DNA of 64,000 bases from CATQHD01 sp965202675 (GTDB lineage: Bacteria > Actinomycetota > Acidimicrobiia > Spongiisociales > Spongiisociaceae): assembly GCA_965202675.1 (NCBI GenBank), contig OZ241842.1, positions 2,356,001-2,420,000 of the forward strand. The letters run 5' to 3'. The first letter of the stretch is position 1, and each line of letters begins with the position of its first letter. The position numbers and the translations under genes were made by a program. Below, piece by piece: positions 36,596 through 45,341 of this stretch. The notes beneath the pieces were generated by a model, which searched no databases, was not told the origin of the DNA, and was given only the letters and a program-made list of their open reading frames with translations.

Positions 36596-37644
36596 GCCTG
36601 ATAGACACGCTCATCTGGCTGGTCGACATACCCTCGGTCACCGGGGAGGAGGGGCCGCTCTGCGAAGCGTTGGCCGGGCGGTTGGGCGGCGTCTATCCGG
36701 ACGGCGATATCCGGCGAAGCGGCAACAGCCTGGTGGCGGGGCCGCGCACCGGCCGCCCGTTGGTGCTGCTGGTGGGCCATATCGACACGGTTCCCGCCCA
36801 GGGCCAGGGGCCGGCCCGCATGGAGGGAGGCCGGCTGTGGGGTTTGGGCGCCTCGGACATGAAGGCCGGAGTGGCGGTGATGCTCCATCTGCTCGAAGAC
36901 CCGGCGGTGCGGAACGGGCCATACGACGTAGTGGGCGTCTTCTACGACGCCGAGGAGGGGGCTTTCGAGCAAAACGGGCTGGGGCCGGTGCTGCGTACCT
37001 TCCCATGGCTGGAATCCGCAGGCTTCGCAGTGGTCATGGAGCCTACCGACCTGGAGCTGCAGCTCGGCTGCCAGGGGGTGGTGAACGCCGCGGTGCGCTT
37101 CGAGGGCAAGGCGGCCCACAGCGCCCGCCCCTGGCTGGGAGAGAACGCGGTGACCAAGGCCGGGAACTGGCTGGCCGGCCTCCACGGACGAGGCCCCGAT
37201 CCCTGCGAGGTGGGCGGCCTGACCTTCTACGAGGTGTTCTCGGTCACCAGGGCCGGAGGAGGGGTGGCCAACAACGTCATTCCGGCTTCGTTCGAGCTGA
37301 ACCTGAACTACCGGTTCGCCCCCCACCGAAGCCGGGACGGTGCCCTGAGCCGGCTGGCCGAGATCACCGAGGGAGCGGACTCGGTGGAGGTGAAAGAGTT
37401 CGTCAACGGGGCGCCGGTGCCGGAGGGCAACCCGTACCTGGACCGGCTGGTGCGGATCTCCGAGGCCCCCGTTACCCCCAAGCAGGCCTGGACCGACGTG
37501 GCCCGCCTGGCCGCCCACGGCATCCCGGCGGTGAACTACGGTCCGGGCGAGACCGCCCAAGCCCACCAAGCCGGCGAGAGCGTCCCGCTCGACAACCTCC
37601 CCACCGCCTATCGGACGCTGCGCCGGTTCCTGACCCAGGACTGA
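36592..37644 (+). CDS. dapE: Succinyl-diaminopimelate desuccinylase
   Basis: DapE removes succinate to give LL-diaminopimelate. It belongs to the M20 zinc peptidase family (350 aa). Metal and catalytic residues occur in LLVGHIDTVPAQ (His and Asp), GASDMKAGVAVML, VFYDAEEGAF (catalytic Glu), and VMEPTDLELQLGCQGVVN. The final metal histidine lies in GPGETAQAHQAGE. The dapC-dapD-dapE overlaps show one tightly coupled succinylase-pathway operon. Confidence 0.93.
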   Translation: MSLIDTLIWLVDIPSVTGEEGPLCEALAGRLGGVYPDGDIRRSGNSLVAGPRTGRPLVLLVGHIDTVPAQGQGPARMEGGRLWGLGASDMKAGVAVMLHLLEDPAVRNGPYDVVGVFYDAEEGAFEQNGLGPVLRTFPWLESAGFAVVMEPTDLELQLGCQGVVNAAVRFEGKAAHSARPWLGENAVTKAGNWLAGLHGRGPDPCEVGGLTFYEVFSVTRAGGGVANNVIPASFELNLNYRFAPHRSRDGALSRLAEITEGADSVEVKEFVNGAPVPEGNPYLDRLVRISEAPVTPKQAWTDVARLAAHGIPAVNYGPGETAQAHQAGESVPLDNLPTAYRTLRRFLTQD

Positions 37645-37649
37645 ATCAA

Positions 37650-38096
37650 GTGGAAGAACAGTTCCTCTACCGCCGCTCCCAGCGCCCACCAGCCGGGTTG
37701 CTGGTTCTGATCTCGTACAGTCCGTTGGTTGTCTTGGCCGCGGTGTGGTACGCGTTCGGGGTGCGGGGGGAGAGGCTCCCGGTGCTGGTTGCTGCGGCGG
37801 TGGTGATGACGGTCTTCTTCTTGGGGGCGCGGCGGCTCACGGTGTCGGTTACTCCTTCCGACCTGTCGGTGGAATACGGCTTGGGTTGGCCGCGCAAGCG
37901 GATCCCCCGGTCGGAGATCGTCTCCGCCGAGCCGTTCCTGGCGTCCTGGTGGTACGGGGTGGGCATCCGCCTCACGCCCAAGGGGTGGCTGTGGAGCGTG
38001 TGGGGTTTCAGAACGGTCATGCTCACCCTTTCGAACGGCAAACACTTCCTGATCGGCACCGACGACCCCGAAGGCCTGGCCGCCGCCCTCCGCTGA
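37650..38096 (+). CDS. Membrane protein with PH-like domain (DUF3093-like)
   Basis: This protein (148 aa) has two membrane helices (GLLVLISYSPLVVLAAVWYA and LPVLVAAAVVMTVFFLGA) followed by a beta-rich cytosolic part with PRKRIPRSEIVSAEPF and FRTVMLTLSNGKHFLIGTDD. It resembles actinobacterial DUF3093 proteins. The GTG at 37650 lies 5 bp after dapE, so it probably belongs to that transcript. The function is unknown. Confidence 0.78.
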   Translation: MEEQFLYRRSQRPPAGLLVLISYSPLVVLAAVWYAFGVRGERLPVLVAAAVVMTVFFLGARRLTVSVTPSDLSVEYGLGWPRKRIPRSEIVSAEPFLASWWYGVGIRLTPKGWLWSVWGFRTVMLTLSNGKHFLIGTDDPEGLAAALR

Positions 38097-38186
38097 GCGC
38101 GGCGCCCTCCTCTCCCCCCGGCGGGGGGGGGGGATGTGTATAGTTGCCGACATCCAGCACGCCCCGGAAGTGGAAGGAGATCCGGA

Positions 38187-38375
38187 ATGGTGGCCACCTA
38201 CCTCACCCTGGATGAAATCTGGGAGAAAATCGAGCCCTACGCTGTTCGCGAGGGGTTGTCAACCATCAAGGAGTACTACGACGCCGGTAAGTCCGATGAG
38301 CTATACGAAGCGAACCTGCGAGACTACTGGCTGTTCTACCGCTCCGAGCTGGAGGTACTGCTGGATAGTGAGTAG
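38187..38375 (+). CDS. Small hypothetical protein, 62 aa, first of an AT-rich pair
   Basis: It starts MVATYLTLDEIWEKIEPYAV, is acidic and helical, with no membrane segment. GGAAGGAGATCCGGA before the ATG is a good ribosome site. Its end overlaps the next start by 8 nt, so the two are coupled. Size and coupling resemble an antitoxin or immunity partner, but no known fold is visible. I do not recognise the family. Confidence 0.6.
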   Translation: MVATYLTLDEIWEKIEPYAVREGLSTIKEYYDAGKSDELYEANLRDYWLFYRSELEVLLDSE

Positions 38376-39078
38376 CGAAAATCTTCAACAGCAAACAGAA
38401 CGGTTCGCTAAACGACTCAACGCGATTTTGTCGCAAGTGATCAGCACAAATGCTGAATATGAATTGACAATACTACAAGACACCAGGAAGGGAAGGCCTA
38501 GGCGAGCCCTTAATTTGATATGCTCTAAAGGCAATGGAGACGAAGGTATTCCTTTAATACGTTCATGCGATGACCATGCTAATCCAGTTTTATTCCTACG
38601 TTCTATGTTTACCGTCGAGTTAGATAAAGAGGAGGATACCTTTTTGAAGGTGATGACCTCCACTATGGGTTTGTGGATTGATCCTACGAAGGGGCGGAAG
38701 AACCCACGACCCTTTATTCGGGTAGAGTATGATCGTGAGAAGGAAAGGTACCCCTCTTCACACCTTCATCTACATACTCACTCCAGTGAGTTAGGATGGA
38801 TATACGGATCTGGTGGTCAGAGATTGCCTCTTCTTCAAGATATCCATTTTCCAGCCGGGGGTGGACGCTTCAGGCCGACCCTTGAAGATTTCCTGCTGTT
38901 TCTTGATCAAGAGAAGATATTCACGGATTGGAAGGATGGATATAAAGATATACTCAGGGAGTCCCGTTCGAAATGGGAGCAGATTCAGGCGAGGGCTACT
39001 ACCCGCCGATTTCGGCAAGAAGCCATTGAAGAACTCGAGCGTTTGGGTTATCGGATTAGTTGCCCGGACCAATCGTGA
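38368..39078 (+). CDS. Hypothetical protein, 236 aa, second of an AT-rich pair
   Basis: The frame starts with a GTG (MSSENLQQQTERFAKRLNAI). Composition is markedly AT-richer than the flanking dap and gat genes, which points to horizontal acquisition. Notable segments are PRPFIRVEYDREKERYPSSH, then LHLHTHSSELGWIYGSGG with clustered histidines, and DFLLFLDQEKIFTDWKDGYK. The histidine cluster could bind metal. No recognised family, no membrane segment. It sits just before gatC. Confidence 0.65.
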   Translation: MSSENLQQQTERFAKRLNAILSQVISTNAEYELTILQDTRKGRPRRALNLICSKGNGDEGIPLIRSCDDHANPVLFLRSMFTVELDKEEDTFLKVMTSTMGLWIDPTKGRKNPRPFIRVEYDREKERYPSSHLHLHTHSSELGWIYGSGGQRLPLLQDIHFPAGGGRFRPTLEDFLLFLDQEKIFTDWKDGYKDILRESRSKWEQIQARATTRRFRQEAIEELERLGYRISCPDQS

Positions 39079-39110
39079 GCAGCGGATGATTCACGGAGTA
39101 GAGAAGCGCT

Positions 39111-39407
39111 GTGTCTGTTGACATTGACATCACCCATGTGGCGCGTCTGGCGCGCCTGAGGTTGTCAGAGGAAGAGCTCGAGGCCTACGGGCACCAGTGC
39201 CGGGAGCTGTTGGAGCACGTTGCCCGCATCCGGGCTCTCGACACCGGAGAAGTGGAGCCGACCTCCCATCCGTTCCCGCTGACCAACCGCTTCCGCGAGG
39301 ATCGGGTAACGCCGGAGACGGTGCTCGATCGCGGCGAGGTGCTGGCTCAAGCCCCCGAGGTGGAAGGGGATTTCTTCAAGGTGCCCCCCGCCCTCGAGGA
39401 GGCCTGA
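39111..39407 (+). CDS. gatC: Aspartyl/glutamyl-tRNA amidotransferase subunit C
   Basis: GatC (98 aa) stabilises the GatCAB complex that converts Glu-tRNA(Gln), and often Asp-tRNA(Asn), to the amide form. ITHVARLARLRLSEEELEAY and RFREDRVTPETVLDRGEVLA are family segments, and FFKVPPALEEA is the usual C-terminus. The start is a GTG at 39111. It is 4 bp before gatA. Confidence 0.93.
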   Translation: MSVDIDITHVARLARLRLSEEELEAYGHQCRELLEHVARIRALDTGEVEPTSHPFPLTNRFREDRVTPETVLDRGEVLAQAPEVEGDFFKVPPALEEA

Positions 39408-39411
39408 CCCG

Positions 39412-40896
39412 ATGACGCCGTTCACCATCGCGGGGGCCGCCGGAGCGCTGCGGGAAGGTTCTGTCACCTCCGTCCAGCTGGCCGAGCAGGTGCTGAAGCG
39501 GGCTGCCATGGTCGAATCCCAGGTCCACGCCTATCTGACCCTCGACTCCGAAGGGATGCTGCGGGCGGCGGCGGAAGCGGACCGAGCCCTGGCGGCGGGG
39601 AACGACCTGGGGCCTCTCCACGGCATCCCCATCGCCCTCAAGGACAACATGGCCACCCGGGGCATGGAGACCACCGCCGGATCCAAGATACTGGCCGGTT
39701 ACCTCCCCCCTTATGACGCCACCGCGGTGGTCCGCCTGCGCCGTTCCGGGGCGTTGATTACCGGCAAGACCAACCTCGACGAGTTCGCCATGGGGTCGTC
39801 CACCGAGAACTCGGCCTTCGGCCCCACCCGCAACCCTTGGAACACCGACCGGGTGCCGGGGGGTTCGTCGGGCGGCAGCGCGGCGGCGGTGGCCGCCTCC
39901 AGCGCCTTCGGGGCGCTGGGTTCGGACACCGGAGGGTCGATTCGCCAGCCCGCCTCCCTATGCGGTCTGGTGGGGGTCAAGCCCACCTACGGGGCGGTGA
40001 GCCGATACGGCCTGATCGCTTTCGCGTCCTCCCTCGACCAGATCGGCCCCCTTGCCCACACCGTGGAGGACGCCGCCGTGCTGCTCGATGCGGTAAAGGG
40101 CCGCGATCCCCTGGACGCTACCTCCTATCCGGATGAGATCCCCGGGTCGGACGAGCGGTTGGGCCGGGGCCTGGAAGGGGTGCGGGTGGGGGTGGTAACC
40201 GACCTGGGGGGCGCCGAGGCCGTGGAGCCGGAAGTGGACGCTTCCTTCCGCAGCATGGTGACGGCGATGGAGGGGGCCGGCGCCCGAGTGATCGAGGTGT
40301 CCCTCCCCGCCGCCCCCCACGCCCTCTCCGCCTACTACCTGATCGCCCCCGCCGAGTGCTCCGCCAACCTGGCCAGATTCGACGGGGTGCGCTATGGACT
40401 GCGGGTCAACGGGGCCACCACCGAGGAGATGATGTCCCGCTCCAGGGCCGAAGGGTTCGGCCCGGAGGTCATCCGCCGGGTGCTTACTGGCACCTTCGCC
40501 TTGTCGGCCGGCTACCACGAAGCCTTCTACGGCCAGGCCCAGAAGGTGCGCACCCTGGTCCGCCGGGACTTCGCCCGCGCCTACGAGCGGTGCGACGTCT
40601 TGGTGTCTCCCACCAGCCCCACCACCGCTTTCCCGCTGGGGGACAGGACCGAGGATCCCCTGGCCATGTATGCGAGCGACGTGTTCACGATCCCCTCCAA
40701 CCTGGCCGGGCATCCGGCGGTCAGCGTTCCGATCGGCTTGGACGGCCGCGGCCTGCCGATCGGGTTCCAGGTGATGGCCCCGGCCCTGGGAGAGGCGGTC
40801 ATGTTCCAGGCGGCCGAGGCGGTGGAGTCCCTGGCCGGCTTCGACACCAGGGCGCCCTTTGATCCCGGCTTCGGCCTGAGGGGGGGCGTGCGATGA
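39412..40896 (+). CDS. gatA: Aspartyl/glutamyl-tRNA amidotransferase subunit A
   Basis: GatA (494 aa) is the amidase that produces ammonia from glutamine. The Ser-cisSer-Lys triad occurs in IPIALKDNMATRGMETTAGS (Lys) and GGSSGGSAAAVAA plus SDTGGSIRQPASLCGLVG (serines). KPTYGAVSRYGLIAFASSLDQ is a typical segment. It overlaps gatB by 4 nt. Confidence 0.96.
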   Translation: MTPFTIAGAAGALREGSVTSVQLAEQVLKRAAMVESQVHAYLTLDSEGMLRAAAEADRALAAGNDLGPLHGIPIALKDNMATRGMETTAGSKILAGYLPPYDATAVVRLRRSGALITGKTNLDEFAMGSSTENSAFGPTRNPWNTDRVPGGSSGGSAAAVAASSAFGALGSDTGGSIRQPASLCGLVGVKPTYGAVSRYGLIAFASSLDQIGPLAHTVEDAAVLLDAVKGRDPLDATSYPDEIPGSDERLGRGLEGVRVGVVTDLGGAEAVEPEVDASFRSMVTAMEGAGARVIEVSLPAAPHALSAYYLIAPAECSANLARFDGVRYGLRVNGATTEEMMSRSRAEGFGPEVIRRVLTGTFALSAGYHEAFYGQAQKVRTLVRRDFARAYERCDVLVSPTSPTTAFPLGDRTEDPLAMYASDVFTIPSNLAGHPAVSVPIGLDGRGLPIGFQVMAPALGEAVMFQAAEAVESLAGFDTRAPFDPGFGLRGGVR

Positions 40897-42341
40897 GCTG
40901 GGAGGCGGTGATCGGCCTGGAGACCCATGTCGAGCTGTCCACCCGCTCGAAGATGTTCTGCGGATGTCCGTCCCGCTTCGACGCCCTTCCGAACACCAAC
41001 GTCTGTCCGGTCTGCTTGGGGCTTCCGGGGGCCCTTCCGTCGCCCAATCGGGAGGCCATCGACCGCATCATCCGGATCGGTCTGGCGCTCAACTGTTCGG
41101 TGACCCGCCGCTCGGTTTTTCACCGCAAGAACTACTTCTACGCCGACCTTCCCAAGAACTACCAGATATCCCAGTTCGACCTGCCGGTGTGCGTTGACGG
41201 ATACCTCGACGTGGGGGGCGGCCCCGGCGGGCGGGTCGGCATCGAACGGGTCCACCAGGAGGAGGACACCGGCAAGAGCACGCACATGGGAGGGGACGGG
41301 CGGATAAGCGGCGCCGAGTACTCCCTGCTCGACTTCAACCGTTCGGGGGTGCCGTTGGTGGAGATCGTTACCCGGCCCGACATCCGCTCCGCCGCCCAGG
41401 CCAGGGCTTACGCCCAGGAGCTGAGGCTGCTGGTGGAAGCCCTCGGCGTTTCGGACGCCAAGCTCGAAGAGGGTTCCATCCGCTTCGACGCCAACGTGTC
41501 GGTGCGTCAGGGGCCGGAAGCCCCGCTGGGTACCAAGGTCGAGATCAAGAACATGAACTCCTTCCGGTCCCTGGAGCGGGCTGTTTCCTTCGAGATCGAA
41601 CGGCAGACCGCCCGCCTGTCCGCCGGGGAGGGCATCTCGATGGAGACCCGGCACTGGGACGAGGAAGCGGGTGTCACCAGGGGCGGTCGGACCAAAGAAG
41701 GCAGCTCCGACTACCGCTATTTCCCCGACCCCGACCTGGTGCCGATGGAGCTGGACCGTTCCTGGGAGGAGGAGATGGCCGCCCTGCTGCCCGAGTTGCC
41801 CGCCCAGCGGCGTTCCCGCTACGAGGGGATGGGGATCGACCCGGCTCAGGCCGCCGCCCTGGCCGGAGCGGACGCCCGCATGCGCAGCGTGTTCGAGGAG
41901 GCGGTGGATGCGGGGGCGCCGCCTCCGCAGGCCGCCAATTGGGTGTCCGGGGAGGTGGTGGCGGTGCTCCGCCGCCGGGAGGCTTCTTCCCTGGAGGGGT
42001 CACCGCTCACCGGCCGCGGCCTGGCCCGGTTGCTGGCGATGATCCAGGAGGGCGCCCTATCCGCCGCGGCCGCCAAGGAGGTGCTGGCGGGGGTGATGGC
42101 CGGCGAGGGTCCGCCCGACGAGGTGGCGTCCGCCCGCGACCTGCTCCAGATATCGGACGCCGGCGCGTTGGAGTCGTCGGTCGACGAGGCGCTCTCCGCC
42201 CATCCGGAGGAGTTCGCCCGCCTCCGCGACGGGGAACAGAAGCTGATCGGGTTCTTCGTCGGCCAGGTGATGCGCTCGACCCGCGGCAAGGCCGACCCGA
42301 AGCTGGCGGGCCGCCTTATCCGGGAAAGAGCCGGGTTCTGA
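40893..42341 (+). CDS. gatB: Aspartyl/glutamyl-tRNA amidotransferase subunit B
   Basis: GatB (482 aa) phosphorylates the tRNA-bound Glu/Asp and binds tRNA. VIGLETHVELSTRSKMFCGC and NTNVCPVCLGLPGALP contain zinc and active-site residues; RKNYFYADLPKNYQISQFD and RIHQEEDTGK-like HQEEDTGKSTH follow. The YqeY-like tail domain occupies roughly residues 330-480. With GluRS at 46729 and both Glu and Gln tRNAs nearby, indirect Gln-tRNA formation is expected. Confidence 0.96.
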   Translation: MSWEAVIGLETHVELSTRSKMFCGCPSRFDALPNTNVCPVCLGLPGALPSPNREAIDRIIRIGLALNCSVTRRSVFHRKNYFYADLPKNYQISQFDLPVCVDGYLDVGGGPGGRVGIERVHQEEDTGKSTHMGGDGRISGAEYSLLDFNRSGVPLVEIVTRPDIRSAAQARAYAQELRLLVEALGVSDAKLEEGSIRFDANVSVRQGPEAPLGTKVEIKNMNSFRSLERAVSFEIERQTARLSAGEGISMETRHWDEEAGVTRGGRTKEGSSDYRYFPDPDLVPMELDRSWEEEMAALLPELPAQRRSRYEGMGIDPAQAAALAGADARMRSVFEEAVDAGAPPPQAANWVSGEVVAVLRRREASSLEGSPLTGRGLARLLAMIQEGALSAAAAKEVLAGVMAGEGPPDEVASARDLLQISDAGALESSVDEALSAHPEEFARLRDGEQKLIGFFVGQVMRSTRGKADPKLAGRLIRERAGF

Positions 42342-42355
42342 CCTAAGCTGGGCCG

Positions 42356-42574
42356 ATGCTCGAGTTCTGGGAGCCTTGGCGGGCCGAGATCGAAGAGATC
42401 ATCGAACGGTTGAGCGCCTTCGTTCCTTCGCAGGTGGTGCTGGCGGCGGCGGTGGGCGCAAGCATCCTGGCGGGGTGGTGGCTGCTGCGGAAGCTGGTCA
42501 AGCTGGCGTTGTACGCCGCCATCGCGGGCGCCGCCGCCTGGATCTGGTATTTCGGCATTCCCAACTGGCGCTGA
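42356..42574 (+). CDS. Small membrane protein, 72 aa
   Basis: An amphipathic start (MLEFWEPWRAEIEEIIERLS) precedes two hydrophobic stretches (QVVLAAAVGASILAGWWLL and LALYAAIAGAAAWIWYFGI). TAAGCT ends 6 nt before the ATG, suggesting its own leaderless transcript rather than simple read-through from gatB. It converges on pgpA 5 bp away. The function is unknown. Confidence 0.65.
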   Translation: MLEFWEPWRAEIEEIIERLSAFVPSQVVLAAAVGASILAGWWLLRKLVKLALYAAIAGAAAWIWYFGIPNWR

Positions 42575-42579
42575 CTTTC

Positions 42580-43029
42580 TCAGCCGAGAAGGGCCTGCGC
42601 CGCCCAGGCCGCCCCCAGGCCCCACAGCCCTGCCGCCAGGTCATCGGCGGTGATTCCCAACCCTCCCGGCAGGCGCTCCGCTTTTCTGACCAGCGGGAAT
42701 ACCTTCGTTATATCGGCGATCCGAAAAACCAGGAAACCGATCAGGGCCGGCCCGGTCGATACGCCGACCACGGCGAGAAAGGTTCCCGCCGCCTCGTCCA
42801 CCACTACCCAGGGGGGATCCCCTTTATCGGCAAACCGACTGCTTGCCCACAAGGAAAGCCCGGTCACCGCCGCCGCCGCTGTCAGCTGGGCCGCCCATCC
42901 CGCCCGCGCCAGCAACAGCGCCGGGATAAAGGCGCCCAGGGCGCCCACCGTTCCGGCGCCCTCGTCCGACCCCCGCACCAGGCGGGGGATGAACCCGCAC
43001 CCGAACCAGGACGCGATCAGCCGAGCCAT
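42580..43029 (-). CDS. pgpA: Phosphatidylglycerophosphatase A
   Basis: PgpA dephosphorylates phosphatidylglycerophosphate to phosphatidylglycerol in the membrane. The protein (149 aa) has the family motifs ADKGDPPWVVVDEAAGTFLA and GFLVFRIADITKVFPL, and LPGGLGITADDLAAGLWG, with several membrane helices. The start is at 43029 (MARLIASWFGCGF). It is a single gene between a small membrane-protein gene and the protease pair. Confidence 0.88.
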   Translation of the reverse strand: MARLIASWFGCGFIPRLVRGSDEGAGTVGALGAFIPALLLARAGWAAQLTAAAAVTGLSLWASSRFADKGDPPWVVVDEAAGTFLAVVGVSTGPALIGFLVFRIADITKVFPLVRKAERLPGGLGITADDLAAGLWGLGAAWAAQALLG

Positions 43030-43065
43030 TCCCGGCGAGGGTAGCCGGGCGGCAATCCTGGTTGC

Positions 43066-43935
43066 TCACGACCGTTTTGTCCAGGGGACGGTGACCACCT
43101 GTGAAGCAATGCGGTTCTCATAGATCAGGGTACGGCCTTTTCTTTGCTGCCGAAGGTGAAAGTATTTGGTCCATAGCCGCCAGATCATTTCCCACTGTTC
43201 CTTGGAGGGTGACAACACGGGCAGACCAGCTTCGCCGGCTTCCTTGTTCCCAAATATTTCACTGTGTACTTTGGGGTCTGTGACTGTTAACTGTTTTAGC
43301 TTATCGGCCAGATTATTCACCTCACAACCAGAGCGGTCAGGATTGCTGGAGAGGGCAACTTCTATCAAGTCATGGATTCGATCAATGGATGCCTTAGCTT
43401 CCTGGTATTTAAGGTATGTGACATCGCTGAGGAGAGAGGCCAGAAATGCTAAGGAAGAAGGATTGCTCTGGATGCGCTCCAAGGCGTCCTCAACGGCGTT
43501 TACCAGGTCTTTGGCCGCTACAAGGGGTTGGTTCGGGTTCCCAAGATACAGTTGAGGATCAACAGGTCCGAGATCGCTGGTCGGCCCCATGAGGATGTTG
43601 TGAGCACCCATGGCCAGCAGTGTACCGGCGCTTTTGGCCTGGTTCGGGACGATGATAGTCAGCTCTCTACAACGAGCCTGCGCCGAACGGGCAATACGAA
43701 CGGCTACTTCACCATCGCCGCCTGGTGTGTCAAGCATCAAATGGAGGTCCTGTGAGGAGTTTGCGTCGAATACCAGCTCCTCAAAGTATGTAATACTCCA
43801 AGATCCGATGATGTCGGCTACCACTACGAGGCGGGCCTTATGGGCTTCCTCATATTTCTGGATGAGCGCTTGGCGCTCGTACCGGTCTGAGTGCTCGGCG
43901 CGGTACAGCGGTGTTTGGGTCGGGAGATCACTCAC
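43066..43935 (-). CDS. SDH-family Clp-fold serine protease (SppA-like)
   Basis: This 289-residue protein resembles the serine dehydrogenase proteinase family, a ClpP/SppA-fold peptidase related to signal peptide peptidase. LHLMLDTPGGDGEVAVRIA forms the oxyanion region, IVPNQAKSAGTLLAMGAHNI holds the catalytic serine, and GPTSDLGPVDPQ follows. The GTG at 43935 overlaps the preceding small gene (GTGAGTGA), giving coupled translation; an upstream start at 43980 is possible but less likely. The gene is less GC-rich than its neighbours, suggesting acquisition. Target unknown. Confidence 0.82.
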   Translation of the reverse strand: MSDLPTQTPLYRAEHSDRYERQALIQKYEEAHKARLVVVADIIGSWSITYFEELVFDANSSQDLHLMLDTPGGDGEVAVRIARSAQARCRELTIIVPNQAKSAGTLLAMGAHNILMGPTSDLGPVDPQLYLGNPNQPLVAAKDLVNAVEDALERIQSNPSSLAFLASLLSDVTYLKYQEAKASIDRIHDLIEVALSSNPDRSGCEVNNLADKLKQLTVTDPKVHSEIFGNKEAGEAGLPVLSPSKEQWEMIWRLWTKYFHLRQQRKGRTLIYENRIASQVVTVPWTKRS

Positions 43936-44122
43936 CGGGGAAACGCGGGAAGTCTCTGATACGAGGAGGGTACAGCTCACGGAGCCGCTTGCCCATCTCG
44001 CGGGCTTGGCGGGCTAGCTCAATGCGCTCGGCCATTTCAGCCCCCGATTCCAAGAGATCTCGAGGCCCCTTCTTTGATTGCTTCCCGGACGCCGGGGTGC
44101 CGTCGGCTGCGGTCATGTACAT
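43928..44122 (-). CDS. Small charged protein coupled to the serine protease, 64 aa
   Basis: The frame runs MYMTAADGTPASGKQSKKGP to PPRIRDFPRFPGE with a helical charged middle (EMAERIELARQAREMGKRLR). Its TGA overlaps the protease GTG. Such a small partner might be an adaptor, substrate or regulator of the protease; nothing in the sequence decides this. No family recognised. Confidence 0.55.
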   Translation of the reverse strand: MYMTAADGTPASGKQSKKGPRDLLESGAEMAERIELARQAREMGKRLRELYPPRIRDFPRFPGE

Positions 44123-44321
44123 CCCTTTCTTCCCGAAAACGGTAGCATCATCCCCTTTTTACCATTGCAGAACGGTCGGCGGCCGATATTTCCGGCGTTA
44201 TTTTTAGCGTTCTGACCCTTTTTCGAAAGGCGTCTCCGCGGCCGCCGGCCCGGCGCCCGCCGCTCGGGTCGGGCGGGCGGATCACCCCGGGCTCGGAACT
44301 CCTCTCGGTCGGCGGGCACTC

Positions 44322-44333
44322 TATGATAGGGGA
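44322..44333 (+). promoter_or_regulatory. Probable -10 TATGAT for leaderless ilvE
   Basis: TATGAT (44322-44327) ends 6 nt before the ATG at 44334. The AGGGGA in between is too close to the start to serve as a normal Shine-Dalgarno site. No strong -35 is visible. Confidence 0.55.
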
Positions 44334-45245
44334 ATGGATATAGGTAGATACATCTGGATGGACGGCCGGATGGTTCCCCAGGAGGAGGCCACCGTGCACG
44401 TCCTCACGCACGCCCTGCACTATGGAACCGGGGTTTTCGAGGGCATCCGGGCATACGAGGCCGCGGGCGGGACGGCCGTCTTCCGCCTCAGGGAACACAT
44501 CGACCGGATGATCCGGTCCGCCAAGGCCTACGCCATGGACCCCCCCTACACCTCCGACCAGCTGGTAGAGGCCTCCAAGGAGGTGCTCCGGGTCAACGAC
44601 TTCAAGTCGGCCTACATCCGGCCGATCATGTTCCTCGGCCTCGGCGCCCTGGGCTTGGACCCCCGCAACGCCGAGATCAACACGGCCATAATCACCTGGC
44701 AGTGGGGCGCCTACCTGGGAGAAGAGGGAATCCTCAACGGCATCCGGGTCAAGGTCGCCTCGTGGCGGCGCTTCTCCCAGGACGCCTTTCCCAACGCCAA
44801 GGCCACCGGCACCTACATAAACTCTATCCTGGCCAAGCTGGAGGCGGTGACCGACGGCTACGACGAGGCCATGCTGCTCAACTCCGACGGCACCCTCTCG
44901 GAAGGGTCGGGGGAGAACGTGTTCCTGATCAGGGACGGGGTCGTCTACACACCTCCGCTGTCTGCGGGCTGCCTCGAAGGGGTGACCCGCAACGCGGTGA
45001 TGACCCTGCTGTCCGACGACGGATACGAAGTGGTCGAGAAGGTGATCAGCCGTTCCGACCTGTACTACTGCGACGAGCTGTTCATGACCGGCACCGCGGC
45101 CGAGGTGACCCCCGTTCGAGAGGTAGACAACCGCCCGGTCGGCGAGGGGCGGCCCGGCCCGGTCACCCGCCGCGCCCAGCAGATCTACGCCGACGCCTAC
45201 ACCGGCAAGCTGGATGCCTACTCCCACTGGCTCTATTACATCTGA
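44334..45245 (+). CDS. ilvE: Branched-chain amino acid aminotransferase
   Basis: IlvE performs the last transamination in Leu, Ile and Val synthesis. The fold IV PLP enzyme (303 aa) has HVLTHALHYGTGVFEGIRAY, the PLP lysine in FPNAKATGTYINSILAK, LSEGSGENVFLIRDG and GTAAEVTPVREVDNRPVG. It is monocistronic or leads the next small gene. Length is typical. Confidence 0.95.
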   Translation: MDIGRYIWMDGRMVPQEEATVHVLTHALHYGTGVFEGIRAYEAAGGTAVFRLREHIDRMIRSAKAYAMDPPYTSDQLVEASKEVLRVNDFKSAYIRPIMFLGLGALGLDPRNAEINTAIITWQWGAYLGEEGILNGIRVKVASWRRFSQDAFPNAKATGTYINSILAKLEAVTDGYDEAMLLNSDGTLSEGSGENVFLIRDGVVYTPPLSAGCLEGVTRNAVMTLLSDDGYEVVEKVISRSDLYYCDELFMTGTAAEVTPVREVDNRPVGEGRPGPVTRRAQQIYADAYTGKLDAYSHWLYYI

Positions 45246-45341
45246 GATGCCGGACACGACGATGAAGATGCCCGGGAGACCGGCCCCCCCGTCCGCGGTT
45301 GCGCCGCCCTGCGCCCCCGCCGGCGCCGGGGCGCCTTTCTG

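Noticed and set aside
44123..44333. Possible regulatory RNA or attenuator before ilvE
   Set aside because: No leader peptide with branched-chain codons and no T-box-type structure could be found; a leaderless promoter explains the start region.
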